Assembly (NCBI GenBank): GCA_020744425.1
Contig: JAGMUV010000012.1
Location: 1,302,001 to 1,366,000 of the forward strand
Reading direction: 5' to 3'
DNA length: 64,000 nt
Origin: Dactylonectria macrodidyma
Lineage: Eukaryota > Ascomycota > Sordariomycetes > Hypocreales > Nectriaceae
Shown: piece after piece, positions 41,420-54,400 of the stretch
Position numbering within the stretch: position 1 is the stretch's first letter
Layout: each line of letters starts with the position of its first letter
Notes under the pieces: model-generated
The model's input: the letters and a program-made list of their open reading frames with translations, nothing else
Told to the model about the DNA's origin: nothing
Database searches by the model: none
Position numbers and translations under genes: made by a program

Positions 41420-44400
41420 CTAACCAGCCGTCGTCAAGATGTACGAGGTGATAGCGCTCATGCGCTCGCTGGTGAGCTTCAGGGACACCCTCAACAGTTC
41501 CCTACCAACCTCCGGCTGCTCGATTTGAATCTTGGCCCACTGCTCCCGGTCCATAAGCCAGACGACACAATCTCTCTCTACCACCGCAGTCGCCGTCCGA
41601 TCAGTCTCGGAAAAGAAGGGGAGCTCGCCGCAGGTCGTGCCCGCCACGATGCTCTCACAAAGCCATCCCTGAGGGAGGTCGTATTCAGCCCGGATGATGC
41701 CCCGTTCCAACATGTAGAAGCCGTTCGCCGACTCTCCACGCCGGAAAAGAATGGTACCGGCCGGATACTCGCGTCGGGTAAAGTATGAGGTTGCTGGGAA
41801 CCAGAAGTCCTCGTTTCTTTCCTCGTTTCTTTCACTGAGGCCCTGGAAGATCTGGAGCATGAGCCTAAGAGGCTCTTTGAAGCTCATCCATCTGGATGGA
41901 CGCTGCACGTCGACACTGCTCAGCGCATCCTGGGCAGCCTCGACAAGATGGTTTCGCCGAGGTGAGTTGAAGGGTTGGTCGAATGAGGATAACGCAGTTG
42001 AAGATCTCGCAGGGACATCCAAGTTCTGGACGGAAACTCGCTTCAAAGCAAGCTCCTCCTGTCTCGCATATAGGGTTTTTAGAAGCTCGTTCTCGCAGCT
42101 CTCCAATGCAGAGTTAAGATCGGGCACCATCATGACATCGATTCCATCGCTTCCTAATCCAACGGCCCTCAGGTTTCGACCAAGCTCACTGTCGCAGTCA
42201 ACACCACTCAGGACAAAAACTACGTCCTTGTTGTTGAGAAGCCTACTGATGGTATTGAACGCTTCACCGGCCGAGTAATCAAGGCCAGAAACGTGCCACA
42301 AGTCCAATATTAGGAACTTGATGGGCTGCTTGGCAAATGCACTGTCCTCCAACAGGCGTCGAATCTTCTCCTCGACGCTCACAACGGTTCCGAAGAAGAG
42401 ATACCCCGTGAGCTTCACAATATAAATCTGCCAGCCAACCCGGTGCAGGTAGTGATGCTGCCAGGGATTGCGCCTCACAGTGGAAGTAACAATGTCACCA
42501 GAATAGTTTCCACGGATAGCTGACACCAGTGAAGTTTGTAGAATGAGTGATGCGAAGGCTAGCAAGATGCCGACCCCGATACCCACCACAAAGTCGTGAA
42601 TGCCCATGACGAGCACAATGACGACTACGGTTATGTACTCAGCGAGCTTGAGCTTCTTGCGGGGGAGCCATAGCGCCTCCAACATGAGCTCAAAGCCCAG
42701 ATCAAAGATCAAAGTGCCCACCATCATGACCGGAATGAATCCGATAAGTGATGGGCCAACAAGCATGACGCCGAAGGTGGCGGCAGCTAGCATGTAGCCT
42801 GCGAGGCGTGTGTTTCCGCCTGACCGCATGAAAAACACGGTGTTCGCATAGACCAAATAGTTCTGGATGCTGCCAAAGCAACCAGACAGGAAATTGGAAT
42901 AGCCATGAAGCCTCAGCTCCTTGTCGAGATCAGCGTGGTCTTTGCCGCAGTTCAGGGCCAAGGCAGGGACGTTGATCGGGACATGTAGGATGCCGAAGAA
43001 AGTTAAGGCAAACATGGCGGGGATACATTCGACGACTGCATCCCAGCGCACAAGTTTGAACTCTGATGTGATTGTTAGAATGGTTGCCAAAGACATCTAT
43101 AGAGGGTGAAAAGCACTTACGGTAGAGAGTGTAGAAATACCACCACGGCTCCCAGGAGGGCGGTTCTTGGAAAATCCATCCTTGGTCGCGCAATGTATCC
43201 ACATCCAACACGTCGAGAGCCAATACAAAAAAGTAAAAAACCAAGGGAATCGCCAAGATAAACAAAGGCAAAAAGAACTTGGAGGTAATTTTTGACTGCT
43301 CGTAGAAGAGAAGAATGGCCAGTATCAGGGGGACAACCCAGAGCGGTACGGTTGATGGGTTTGTCAACTTCTTCAGCGTGTCGAGGTCATATTCCAGACT
43401 ACCGTCGAGGCGAGCCGATACCTCGAACCCCGTAGCGACCAAGAACCATCCGACGCCACCTATGCATCCAATCAAGATGTGCCGGGGGATGAGCCCAACC
43501 ATATATCCAACCTTGAATCGGCCCATGAGATAGAAGACGAGGCCGGTAATCATGGCACTTATGGAGTATGACACGATAGTGGTGGCAATGGTGGCGTCAG
43601 GGTTATTCTCTCCAACCGTATCGGTGATTCGGAACGCCATGTTGTGAAAGAACGGCACCACCTCGATCTGCGGCGTGTTAGTCGATGACGCCGGAATTGC
43701 GCCATACTACCTTATCAGAGACTCACCAATTCAGACCCCACGGCGCCCTTAAAGATACTGCCCGATGAGAATGTGATTTGTGACACGATGGTGCTGACAT
43801 AGAAAACTGAGATACCGGCAGATCCTAGATGTGAAAAGATTGGCTTTCCCAGAGGAAAAAGAATCATGCCTGTTATCCGTCAGCGAATTGTATAAGCGCC
43901 CCATAAACAGTTTAACGCACCGTAAGAGAGCGCATCTAGAATGTTGAGCAATAGACCAACAGCCACGGCGGGCAAGCATGAGACGGGAGTAACCACCGTG
44001 TTGTGCCATATTGCCTTGCCATCCCAGCGGCGCGGATTGACGGCGACCGCAACGCTATGTGTAATTCGTTCTTCCACCTTGTGGCCTACTTCTACCAAAC
44101 CGCTTATCCAAGGACGCTTTGCGCGAGCTTTCTGACCCTCAAGATCCTCCGTGTAAGACCGCCTGCCGCCTGAAGTCACACTCGACAGCAGTGGCGCGCG
44201 CTCCGAACTGGTATCGGTATGGAAACGCGGCTCGGGCTGGTTTCGGTCCCCATCGTCGTCTTCTTCATGTTCGGTCTCGGGAGGGTGATGTTGCGCCATC
44301 GACTGAGGAGGGGAGCCCTTGAGGAGGTTTGCAAGAACCGAGGGCCCGGCGGGCGCATGTGTGTCGCGCTCGGCCTCTGGCAACGGCGGCTCAGATACCT

Positions 44401-44959
44401 CTACAATCGTTGTCGAGTTGCGGGCATGGTAAGCTATGGAAGACTCGTCGCCGTAATCGGACACGGCGACTTCGTGGACGGATGATCGCGAGCGTAGGAA
44501 TACGGGGCTTGGGGGAGCTTGTCCGTCTGAGAGGAGGTAGGTGGCAAGCTCCGCGGTGTCTTGACGAATGTTTCTCGCATTTTGAACACTATCTACCGGA
44601 ACTAGTCCGCAGGAGTTAGCGATTTTGGATTGTCTTCAATTTTTTTATTTGGAAGCAAAAGCTGGGTGTAAGCAGGTGATGGTGTGGAGATGATAGGGGC
44701 GTTAAGCGCATTAATTAAACATACCCAGTAAGTCATCTCGCACAGAGCTGTGAATAAAGGATCGAATGGGCTCTCTATGGCTAGGCGCGGAGCTGATGGA
44801 CGTCGGGCGAGCTTGCGTAGGAGTAGTCGAAGTTTGGTGGGAACCGTGCGAAGGGCTGGAGCTGAAGCCATCGGCGGGTTGGAGCTGCGGGGGATCGCGC
44901 TGCGAGGTCGAGCTCAATGCCCTCCTCCTCCACGGAGTGAAGCCGAGCGGCGAAGACAT
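41420..44959 (-). CDS. SulP-family transporter with STAS and cyclic-nucleotide-binding domains
   Basis: Five exons (44959-44725, 44601-43921, 43869-43727, 43667-43121, 43062-41420) join in frame to 1082 residues. A long Ser/Pro-rich N-terminus with RSRSSVHEVAVSDYGD precedes the SulP membrane domain (about 10-14 segments, for example ILDALSYG, GSIFKGAVGSEL, VGYMVGLIPRHILIGCIGG). A cytosolic STAS domain (LILDLWHVSGLDYSAGEAF) and a C-terminal cNMP-binding-like domain (PAGTILFRRGESANGFYMLERG, GTTCGELPFF) follow. This architecture is that of yeast Ygr125w/Vsb1, a vacuolar-membrane protein needed for basic amino-acid storage, so a vacuolar transporter is likely rather than a sulfate permease. It appears intact and lies inside the segment between the inverted hAT-1 copies. 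Confidence 0.92.
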
Positions 44960-45626
44960 TGGATCAGCTCAAAGCTCGGAACTTGCCGATGAAGCTCCAG
45001 GAGACAACCGGAAAGCGGGAGGGATTGGGCATAGTTATTAATATCGCATGGATGAGGACACCACAACGAAGAACGGAAAACATAGAGAAACTCAAACCAC
45101 CACTAAAGGTAGAAGTAAAAGCATTCCAGGTCTCAGATAGCGGACAGACGGCGAGAGTTCGTGGGGAATGAAGTGACGAAACTCATTGATCGAGTCCTGG
45201 TGGGTCATGGCACCAGCGAGCGGGCGCAAAGCTGTGGCATTAAGTTGGAATAACTTACCGCTTTGGGTATCTTTTAATTTGTTGTCATGCCGCTTTAAAA
45301 TCTACTCTGAGCCACTTAACGACAGTAAACCTCCTCTGTGAGCAAAAGAGCTGAAACTTAAAAGCAGCAGCATCACTCTTCCTAATTAAGCTAAAACAAT
45401 ACGGCGGTACCTGACAGGGGATTCAAACTTATTGCCAACCACTGTAAACTAGTCAACTCGAGAAAAACCTTGCTTTCAATTCAGCGCAAGATTCCCTTGT
45501 CCGTTTTGCATGTGGTCTCACCCCTCAACACTCAAAGACCGGGCACCGAACCCGCCCCTGTAGAGGCTCCGGAGTGGTTGCTATCCAGTGCTATGCGCAG
45601 CCGTTTCATCGCACTCTATCCGAACT
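44960..45626. other. Intergenic region upstream of the SulP gene
   Basis: Promoter and leader of the SulP gene; no other feature is supported. Confidence 0.5.
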
Positions 45627-46003
45627 ATGGGAAACAAAAATCCCCCAGACGTTGCTCGTTCACCCATCCTCACAACCATGTCCAATTCCCCTTCGTCCAA
45701 CGCAGCCGTTGGCAGCGTGACCTCCACAGTCGACGACTCTGGTGAGCGGTCCTGCCATCGTTGGCAGCCTGACCCGCTCCGCCCGCCGATTCTGCCCCCG
45801 ACCTGCCTACTGACCTTTCCAGTCAACACTGAGGCGCCCGCCAATTTCCCTCCTCGTAAAACGGATAATCCTCCCCCGTACGTTTGCGGCACCTGCCAGC
45901 GCTCGTTCACCCGACTGGAACATCTTAAGCGACACGAGCGCTCCCACACCAAGTAGAAACCCTTCGAGTGTCCCGAATGCGCACGATGCTTCCCCCGGGG
46001 AGA
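45627..46003 (+). pseudogene. C2H2 zinc-finger factor, N-terminal fragment
   Basis: From the ATG at 45627 (MGNKNPPDVARSP), a likely 83-bp intron (GTGAGC...TTTCCAG) separates STVDDS from NTEAPANFPP. The first C2H2 finger is complete (YVCGTCQRSFTRLEHLKRHERSH). TAG at 45954-45956 follows HTK where Glu is usual. The second finger starts (KPFECPECARCF) but loses its sequence at about 46000, where the gene's continuation is inverted. Confidence 0.8.
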
Positions 46004-46648
46004 TAGATGGAAGATAAGACGTCAGAGATGAGGTATGAGACACTGATCCGGGCAGGTTTCGTGTCTGCGATGAGCAGAGAATCTCGAAGGTTTGGCTCGA
46101 GGGCATCTTATTCATGGACTGCGCAAACGGTGAGGCCTGCTCCAAGGCCATCCATTGCAGCGAATCATTGTAATGGAGGGTATTGGGGTCTATCGTCGAG
46201 CCCGGCCTGTATAGGAGGCCGTCAAAGTGGAATTCAGCGTTGAAGGCAGCCATCGGCGGCGCTGTCCGCAGACCGGGGTTGAAGTCGACGCCGCTCAAAG
46301 TGCTCGTCTCCAGCTTGGGCAGCCCGTGCTGCACCCGTCGCTGTCCCATGCGACCAAAGCCAAGGTCCAAGTTGGGTATGGGCAAACCAGCCAGACTCGG
46401 GTGTCCGCTATGGGTATGAGTCGCGGGAATGCCTCGTGCGACGGAGGGATTCGCAGCAGCAATCATCTGCATCGCGCTGCCGTCGACATGGCTGATGGTG
46501 TTTGGCCGCGGCCTCATAGAGATGCAGCTGGGTTAGATCCTACGACCCTATTCTTGCGAGCTTGGCTCTGCCTGGGGGTGACGCCACTGGCAGAGTCGCG
46601 ACGATTGCGGGGACGTAACGGCGGGGTCGATGTCTGGTGCAGCTGTTG
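46004..46648 (-). pseudogene. C2H2 factor, middle segment in inverted orientation
   Basis: On the minus strand the frame resumes with LHQTSTPPLRPRNRRDSASG, the linker that normally follows the second finger. After a two-base frameshift near 46517 comes MRPRPNTISHVDGSAMQM through LHYNDSLQWMALEQ. It belongs with 45627-46003 but lies on the other strand. Confidence 0.6.
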
Positions 46649-47121
46649 GGTCTGATGCAGTCTAGCTTCTGGGTGATGTTTTAGATCACGGGCACGCCCC
46701 GATCGTTCAACTCGGGCTCGTCCAGTTCCCATGGCTGGTTATTTCGCACCGTTGAGTAGAGCTTGTGTGCAGTGGCAATCAGGGCGAATTGGGTGTTCTC
46801 AAGGACCTCGGCGTATCTAGACGGTGTAAGTGAGAGGTGGGCCCCGAGGGTTTTTTGCAACTTACCCTCGCGGCAGCTGTTTGTACTCCCTCTTCTTTCT
46901 GACACCAGCGGTGCAGACCAATCCGTCGTCCTTGCATCGCTTACAAGGGAACTCGCCGTCACACTCAAAGCATGTTAGTCAGACTGGGTAAGCGGTTGGG
47001 AGTGACGTCGCCATACCTTGGTCTTCTTCACTCGACATCTTTCACAGGCCTTCCAGACTCTCTTACGTCGGCCATCGTTGACTAGTAAGTCTGTAGCGAG
47101 CATCGGCTCAACAGTGGCCAT
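46649..47121 (-). pseudogene. Zn2Cys6 transcription-factor N-terminal fragment
   Basis: ATG at 47121. Exons 47121-47017, 46963-46866 and from 46816 down, with introns of 53 and 49 bp. The zinc cluster is complete: ACERCRVKKTK, then CDGEFPCKRCKDDGLVC. It is followed by QLPRG, YAEVLENTQFALIATAH and ELNDRGVPVI. TAA at 46681-46683 stands where the frame continues NITQKLDCIRPNS, then the gene gives way to the inverted C2H2 segment near 46648. It is a truncated gene without its regulatory half; as it stands it could encode only a short DNA-binding peptide. Confidence 0.78.
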
Positions 47122-49215
47122 TTTACCAGACAAAATTCGCCATGGAACCGCTCTGTCTTTCCGCGGAGATATCTGGCTCCCATCTTAGATAGCTACAACA
47201 CTATCACCGGAACCTCCGGATGCGACGGTGTAATAACGCTCAACAACATAATAGGACTTTGAGGCATTGAGTTTGCGCTAAAGACTTGTGAATGCAACCA
47301 AATGTCTCGCGTTGGGAAGCAGAGATGTCTCCTAACCCCCTGAAACCAGCCATGAGATAACGGAAAGTTCCAGATGGTGCTCCCATAAATCATTAGTCAT
47401 TTCGATAGATATGTCGGCTTCTAAGAATCACAGCCTCGTCATCACCTTCTCCTATGTTGTGTTTTGAAACTGTCCCCAATGTGAGTGTTTATTAAGGCAA
47501 TCTGAAGCTTGACCCGCATTCTACTTCGCTATTGGACAATTACAATTCTGGGGTAGGCTCAGGATTGCTCCTGTCGCCGTTTCCATTCGGTGAATCCCGT
47601 CCTGTCACATGTTAGATTAGCGCTCCAGAGCCTAGTCTCTAACCGTGCGACTGGAGAGATACAATACTAATGCAAGCCTCACGGGCATAATGACGTTCAT
47701 TCTTGACCTGGGTAACGATGTACTAACTAAACCCTTCTGTCACTTCACTGCCAGACGGTATCGCAATTGCTGAAACAACGAGCCGAAAACTGGCGAGAAG
47801 GATTGAATACCTGTCTGGAGCGATTAGGAAACTAAGCGCCAACGGATTAGGGCACGTATAGCCGCATGCTGATGGCGAAGGGCCTGAGCACGCATGACAT
47901 GGCCTGCACTTTTGGTCAGAAACCTCTCGTAAATACTCAGTAGTGAGCCAACATGTGTTATCTCCATCGCGAGGAACGACTGGATTTGGATCGATGGGAG
48001 TGTTTGTCGGAAGATTAGTGTCGAACTTTTCGAGAGGCATGTGTGTTAAATCCACTTGTTCCCTCCCAGGACGCTCGTGAAGAGGGGGGCTGTGGCCTAG
48101 AATAGGAGAAGACATTATTTGTAGGTATAACTTAGTAGATAAAGTTAGGGAGACAAAGGAGGCTCAGAAGCAACGGGGAGAAGGCGTGAATTTATGTTCT
48201 CCTGGGTCGAGCTGAGCCCGTGAATAAAGCCCCAGAGTCCAGAAGGGCGGCCTGCATGAAGATTTCTTGTCACATGTGACGTTGGGAATCTAGAGGGGGG
48301 CTGTCTTAGCTCGGCTGCATAGCCATGCTGGGCCAGGCAGCATAGAGATACAAAGAGGTATATTTGCCTTATACGGAAAGGATCCGGACATGACGATGCT
48401 ACTTGATACAACGAGGCAGCGCCAACATGATGATCAAGCTTCTTCTTACAGCCATGTTGCCATCCCCCGACCCCGTTCTGTAAAGCCGGCCCAACTGCCC
48501 GAGCGTAAGACAGCGTCCAGGCATATCACCAATCCCTAAACTGATGGTAAGGCATACTCTCTACTCCACGCCTTCCTCGACATCCCCTTAGCAGTGAAGC
48601 CTGTCCAGCATGCAGTTCAAATCAACACCCACCCTCCCCCGCCCCTAGCGACACACACGCAACACAACCACCATGCAAGGTAAAAGGGGCTTTGACTCCG
48701 ATCTTTCAGGGATCATGCAATAGAGGCGAGACTCATGGAAGCCATCCCCCTAAAGCTCCCACATGCAGGAGCTGCCCCTTTCCCCTCGGCATGATGTTGG
48801 AGTAGCACTTTGTAAAGCAATATAAGATTTAGAGCAGGAGCCTAATATAATCGAGGATGGACAAGGGTCCGAGGGCTGGCGTGAACTGCTGTTCAATGTT
48901 CATTGAAGCATCGAACAACGAATTGGGACGTGCCTAATAAGACCTGATTGCGCCGCTTGCCCCGGTATTGGCTACTTCAGTTATCGCATTTTGACTATGT
49001 TGATCAAGGACAGGTGGATTGTTAGTCCACCTGTCCTTCCAAGTGTCTCGACACTTGGTCAGAGTCCCTTTGCCGCATCGCCCCTCGAAGGTCCCTAAAC
49101 CTGCCGGACAAGTATGCACATATATTGGCTGTAATATCCCAATGCTTCTCCAGCATGCGGCTAAGGAGTTTCAGGCATCGACTCGGATCAACCAGGTACG
49201 CCTGCATCGCATATG
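47122..49215. other. Long stretch without a recognised gene
   Basis: About 2.1 kb. Small ORFs on both strands (for example 47723-48115 and 48145-48411, minus) carry no recognised motif. A 14-nt inverted pair around 49010-49040 (CCACCTGTCCTT/AAGGACAGGTGG) is visible near the hAT-B boundary. Confidence 0.45.
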
Positions 49216-51433
49216 CAGTGTTGCTAATAATATAAACAATACGTATATTGGCAATATGGACCCCCTCGCAATAATATCGTATTGTCGAGAGGCTATATTG
49301 TATTACCCAATATGAACAGGACCCATATTGTATTGTATTGCCAAGAACCCAATATATTGGCAGTGTGACAATACATCCAATATATTCCACGTGACCTCAT
49401 CATTCAACTGCCTCAGCGAAAATCTCGTCACCTTGAAAATCTCGTATCCCAAACCATGACTTCAGGCACTCCAATGCTTCAATTACATCACTCCCAAGTC
49501 GATTTCGACAGTCTGTAATCGTTATCTTTGCCCCAGAGAAGAGTCGTTCGGGCTCCGCAGACATTGCAGGAATTGACAATATATCCACGGCCATCTTGCT
49601 CAGGCTCGGGTAGTTTTTCTGCTGCGTCTCCTCTAGCCACCATGCAAGGGCGCTCGTAAAACCATAAACCCGTTCAGACTTGCAATAACGCTCATATTCG
49701 TCCGTGATGAGTGACGGCTGCAGGTGCTTGTTCCGCCAATTCAAGAACTCGTTCGTGGTCGCCGATGGGACCTCGCAGACTGGAAGAGGTGATTCCACAG
49801 GTCTATATTCGTTCCACAGCGTCTCAAGCAACTTCTTCGACGACTCAACCCACTCCTTTTTCCAGTTCTCCTGGATGTAGTGCCATTTATGTGAAGGGTG
49901 GAGCACGATAGCTGCAACGTAGGCAGGTGATTCATCAGTAAGGCGATAATACTTGTCCAGCTTCGCCCAGCCCGAGTTATACATCGGTGCCATCACCGGA
50001 TCGTCGACATTTGCCTCCTTGCCGGCTTCGAATTGTGCCAATACGAAGTCCATAGCCAGGAGGACATTGTCGAGTGTTGCAAACGATGACTCGAGAGCCT
50101 TAGTCGCCATCTTCAGCTTCTCTAAGAAGAACTTGATCTTCTCCAAGATGGTCCAGTCCTCTGAAGAGAGCTCGTCTCCAGCGCAATCTGCATCCATCCA
50201 TTTGTTGAAATAGCCGTCAATTGCGTCTCTAAGGTTCAAGGCCGCTCTCAACATGGTATACCACGAGCTCCACCTTGTGTCGTTGTCTCGCGCAAGCTTA
50301 CGGTTATGGCTGATAGCAAGAAACTTTTGGATGCGCTGAACATTCCGTTGGATGTAAACGACGAAGTTGTGAAGCTTGCCAAGAGGTCCCTTCTTCCGCC
50401 ACGCTTCAATATGCTTTAGTGTCACATTATACACACCTGGATCGTCGCATTCGAGCTTCTCATTGTCGGTAACAAAGAGGAAAGCTTTGGCGGCGAGATT
50501 GATGATATGACCTTGGCAGCGGAGTCGGTGAACTTTGGGATCGTATCGGATGTCATATCGGCGAAGGAGGCCTGTGGGATCTTAGAACCAGTCAGTAGAA
50601 ACGGTGAGTTGTACTGACCAAGCGAAAGGGATCTCATCATTGTGTCATTATTGCCAGCATTGTCCATCACGAAATATCCGAGTTTTTGAAGCAAAGCCCC
50701 ATTCGTCAACCACTTCCAAAATGGCCGCAGCGAGGTGAGAACCGTCGTGCTCACTGTCGATATCTTTCAACGCCAAAACATGGTGTTCCAGCTGGCCGTC
50801 TTCCGTGACATAGTGGCCGACTACACCCAAAATGGCCAAAGAGTTAGGAGAAGTCCAAAGGTCGCAGCTGATATGAATTCTTGACTTCGCCGACTGTATG
50901 CGCTGCTTGACCTTCTCCTTCTGGTCTTCATGCTGCCGCATAATCCATTTCCTAATGGTCTCGTGCGTATCTGGAAGCCAAGTATCGATATCGTCATTGA
51001 TGTAGGCCAAGAGTGCCCGGAACTCTGGGCATTCCACAAGCCGAAATGAGAGAGAGCAGGCCGTAATAAACCTCACGTACAACACTTCGAGCTGGTCAGG
51101 GTCGATCGAATCTCCGGATAGATCGTTGAACCGACGGCGTTTGCGGGGATTTTCTTCTGCTGCAGCACGAGCTTGTTCGAGAATCGTTCGTATCGTTGTC
51201 ACTTTAGCTGTTCGCAGGGCTCCTTTTGGTAGGCCGCGGCCGTCAGGAGGAGGGCCCGTAAGATGTTTTGCAGGAGCCGCAGTACCCCCAGAACAGGCAT
51301 ATGCTCTGTCACAATGTTTACAACGCCACTCTTCTTTTCCGGTCCGCTGATTGTAGTATCTCGTCTCCATCTCCTCGTCTGGCATATGAGAGAAGACCCA
51401 TGACGTTCTGGGCTTGGTGGAGGAGGTTGTGGA
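49216..51433 (-). mobile_element. hAT-B transposon, right part (3' portion)
   Basis: It runs from the hAT-1 copy 2 junction (target duplication GTTGTGGA at 51426-51433) down to the terminus at 49216, where the plus strand reads CAGTGTTGCTAATAA. The terminal tract 49216-49390 is AT-rich with repeated CAATAT-like units, as is the left end near 29420-29560. Confidence 0.8.
49400..51433 (-). pseudogene. hAT-B transposase, main part, frameshifted
   Basis: It continues the reading frame that starts at 29847. BED finger (EEWRCKHCDRAY...AKHL), catalytic Asp in HISCDLWTSPN, then a frameshift at the run of five T on the plus strand (50683-50687). The frame resumes in LGYFVMDNAGNNDT. A 47-bp intron (50572-50618) follows, then GHIINLAAKAFLF, DNDTRWSSW and the dimerisation region (SAEPERLFSGAKI) to the stop at 49400. 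In the window it has no start codon of its own, because the first 52 codons are 21 kb away on the other side of the inversion. Confidence 0.88.
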
Positions 51434-54400
51434 CAAGGCTCGAACCCACTACACTGTAAATCCACGTGGACCACATATAAGTGGCCCATCTCTATTACAT
51501 CCACTTGTCGGCGCTCAGATTACGTAATAATCCACTACACTGGGACACGAAAGTGGATGTAATGGAGTGGATTTAGGTGGATTTAGGTACAGTGGGATAT
51601 TCCCTGACCCTATATGGTTCATAGTACTTATTTTTGTATATGACTGCCTATTAAATCGAGGTACCTGGACCCGAGTTAGCCGAGGTCGATCACCCCTACA
51701 GCTAATCTAATAACATTCGACGAGAAACTACCCCTATTGAGCGCGTTTTCTACAGATTTCCTGCTTTGTTTTTGCCCCCAAAAAAATTTGATGTCAGCCA
51801 ACCAGCCAGGCCAACCAGGCCAATAGCAGCAGCTCGAAGACTGTCTTTTTCGCCATTTCAGAGGCTGGAATTGGTCAGAACGCGCTCGTGATACTAGCTC
51901 TTGGCTGTGGGACTTTGGCTATGATATTCAACGTCATGGCTTACGCAAATGGGCTTGCAAGGACTGTATCCTCAGAAATCGTCCCATTATCGCGAGTTTT
52001 ACCTCTTCAGGTCTCCAGAACGCGGCAAATCATCTATGGCGTGAGCACAAAACACCAGCACCAGAGGGAGAGGAAAAGAGCACAGCACAGCTCAAATCCG
52101 AAGGCGCACTGAAATCGAACCAGCTAACTATTGCCTCTGTTTTGAAACTGGACGTCAACAAGCCTGCGGAACAGAATATCGCGAATAGCTTCATCTCACG
52201 CTTTGATAAGCAACACTTTCAGCGTATGCTAGTCGAGTTAATCGTCAGTAGCAACCAGTCCTTTTCCTTCGCCGAGAACCCCATCCTCCGCGAAATCTTC
52301 GACTATTTGAATCCCTCCGTTTCCATCCAACACGCCAATTTGACTGCCACGGCTGTCCGATATAAGATCATTCAAGAGTATAACCGCCACAAGCAGACGG
52401 TTATCGAGGTGCTGAGGAACTCCCCTGGAGCCCTTCATATTTCATTTGATGGCTGGACGTCTCGAAATAAGCTTGCCCTCTATGGCATTGCTTGTTTTTT
52501 CAGAGACGAGAAGAATCGGCCATGCAAAATCATGATTGGAGTTCCAGAGACTCATCGTCACTTCGGCTCAACGATCGGTGGGGAGGTTCTCGACGTCCTA
52601 CACACTCTTGGCGTGGGTCCAGAGAAGGTTGGCTATTTCACGCTTGACAATGCAGAAAACAACGATACTGCTATGGAGGTCATTGGTGCTGAACTTGGGT
52701 TCGATGGCCGACTGCGCCGAGGACGTTGTATTGGCCACACAATTAACTTATCAGCCAAGGCGCTCTTATTTGGCAAAAACGCCGACGCGTTCGAGAAGCA
52801 ATTGTCAGGCGCAGAAGCGTTATCTGATACTGAATACGCTCAATGGCGCAAAAAAGGACCAGTTGGCAAGTTACACAATATCGTAGTTGATGTGCGTATT
52901 AGCCACCGGCTGATTTACTTGCTCAAGGAGGTCCAGAGGGTAAGCGGTTTAACTAAATCCTATTCGTCTCATATTAACTCGGTATATCTAACAGGACGAA
53001 ATTAATCGCGCCACCACCCTTAAACTCCGATCGAAGAAACCACTCAAGCTAATTATCGACAACGACACGCGTTGGCTGTCACAACTCTACATGATCCGCA
53101 GGGCTCTACGGTTGAAAACCTCTATCGAACTCCTACTGATTAAGTATAAGGCGCAGTGGGAGGACGAAAATCGGCCTAAAAAGACTGGCCAAGTGATACA
53201 AGCCAAGTTGGCGAAAAAACCACGCATCCTCTGAGATGAGAATTAGCTAATGGATAAAGACTGGGAGGTTCTTTACCATTTGGAGGCTATTCTGACTGTT
53301 TTTGAGACCGTGGTAAAGACGCTTGAGGGTGATGGACACATCCGCAGGCATAAGCAAGGCTGGACTGGCTCCTATGGCAATATCTGGGACGTGGTGCTTG
53401 GCTATGAGTTGCTGCTTAACACACTGGAAGAATATAAGCAGCTTGCTGCTGATTTTCCTGATCCAGAGCACTTCCGCATCGGAATCAACCTTGCTTGGGA
53501 TAAGCTGGATGAATATTATCGGCGGCTGGATGAGACGCCCATCTACTATACGGCTATGGCGCTCCATCCAGCTTATCGTTGGGACTGGTTTGATGAAACG
53601 TGGGCTCATAAGCCTAGCTGGGTTGAAAAGGCAAAAGAGATGGTTGCTGACGTCTGGCTGTCCGATTACGCTCATCTCGAGGTTAGAACCAGCAGCAGCA
53701 GAGGCGACGACGAGCCACCGGCAAAAAGACCTCGGTTTTTCAACCCCTTCGAGAAGAACAGTCGTCTGCCGAACTCAAAACCAGCATACGCAGCAATTAT
53801 TGTTGGTGACGAGTACCAAGCGTGGCAGACGGATCGTGAGGCCAGCGACGGCGACGTTCGTGATCCAATTGGTTACTGGATAACTAAGCAAAGCAGATAT
53901 CCTCGGTTATCCAGGATGGCCTTGGACTTCCTGACGATCCAGCCGATGTCAGCCGAGTGTGAGAGGTTATTTTCAGCCGCTGGCAAGATGGTCTCGGGGT
54001 TGCGTACGAACCTAGATGCTGAGATTATCGCCATTTGTCAAGTTTTACGCTCTTGGTACCGTGCTGGCCTTATCAAGGACCTGGATCCATTGCTTAAGTC
54101 ACACCTTGAAAGCAAGCTGGATGCCGGCTGCTTGACTCTAAGCGAGGACGAGCTGGCACTTGCTGAGTCAAAATGGCTATTGGAGGGCGAGAACAGCGCC
54201 AGCGAGGTTGACGATTCATCACAGCAGCAACAGGTTGAAGAGTTAGTGTCAACGTCTGAAAGTGAGGCTGAATAGGCACCGACGAGGTTGTGAAGAGCCT
54301 CAAAGATCCACTATAAATCCACTTATAAATCCACGTGTGTACATCCATTCCACTCCGGTCGAAAGTGTGCTACATCCACTTTGTAATTGCCTAAAAATGG

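Noticed and set aside
45807..46003. Extension of the minus-strand ORF through the C2H2 finger exon
   Set aside because: It is the antisense of the plus-strand zinc-finger exon; the real minus-strand coding similarity ends near 46007.
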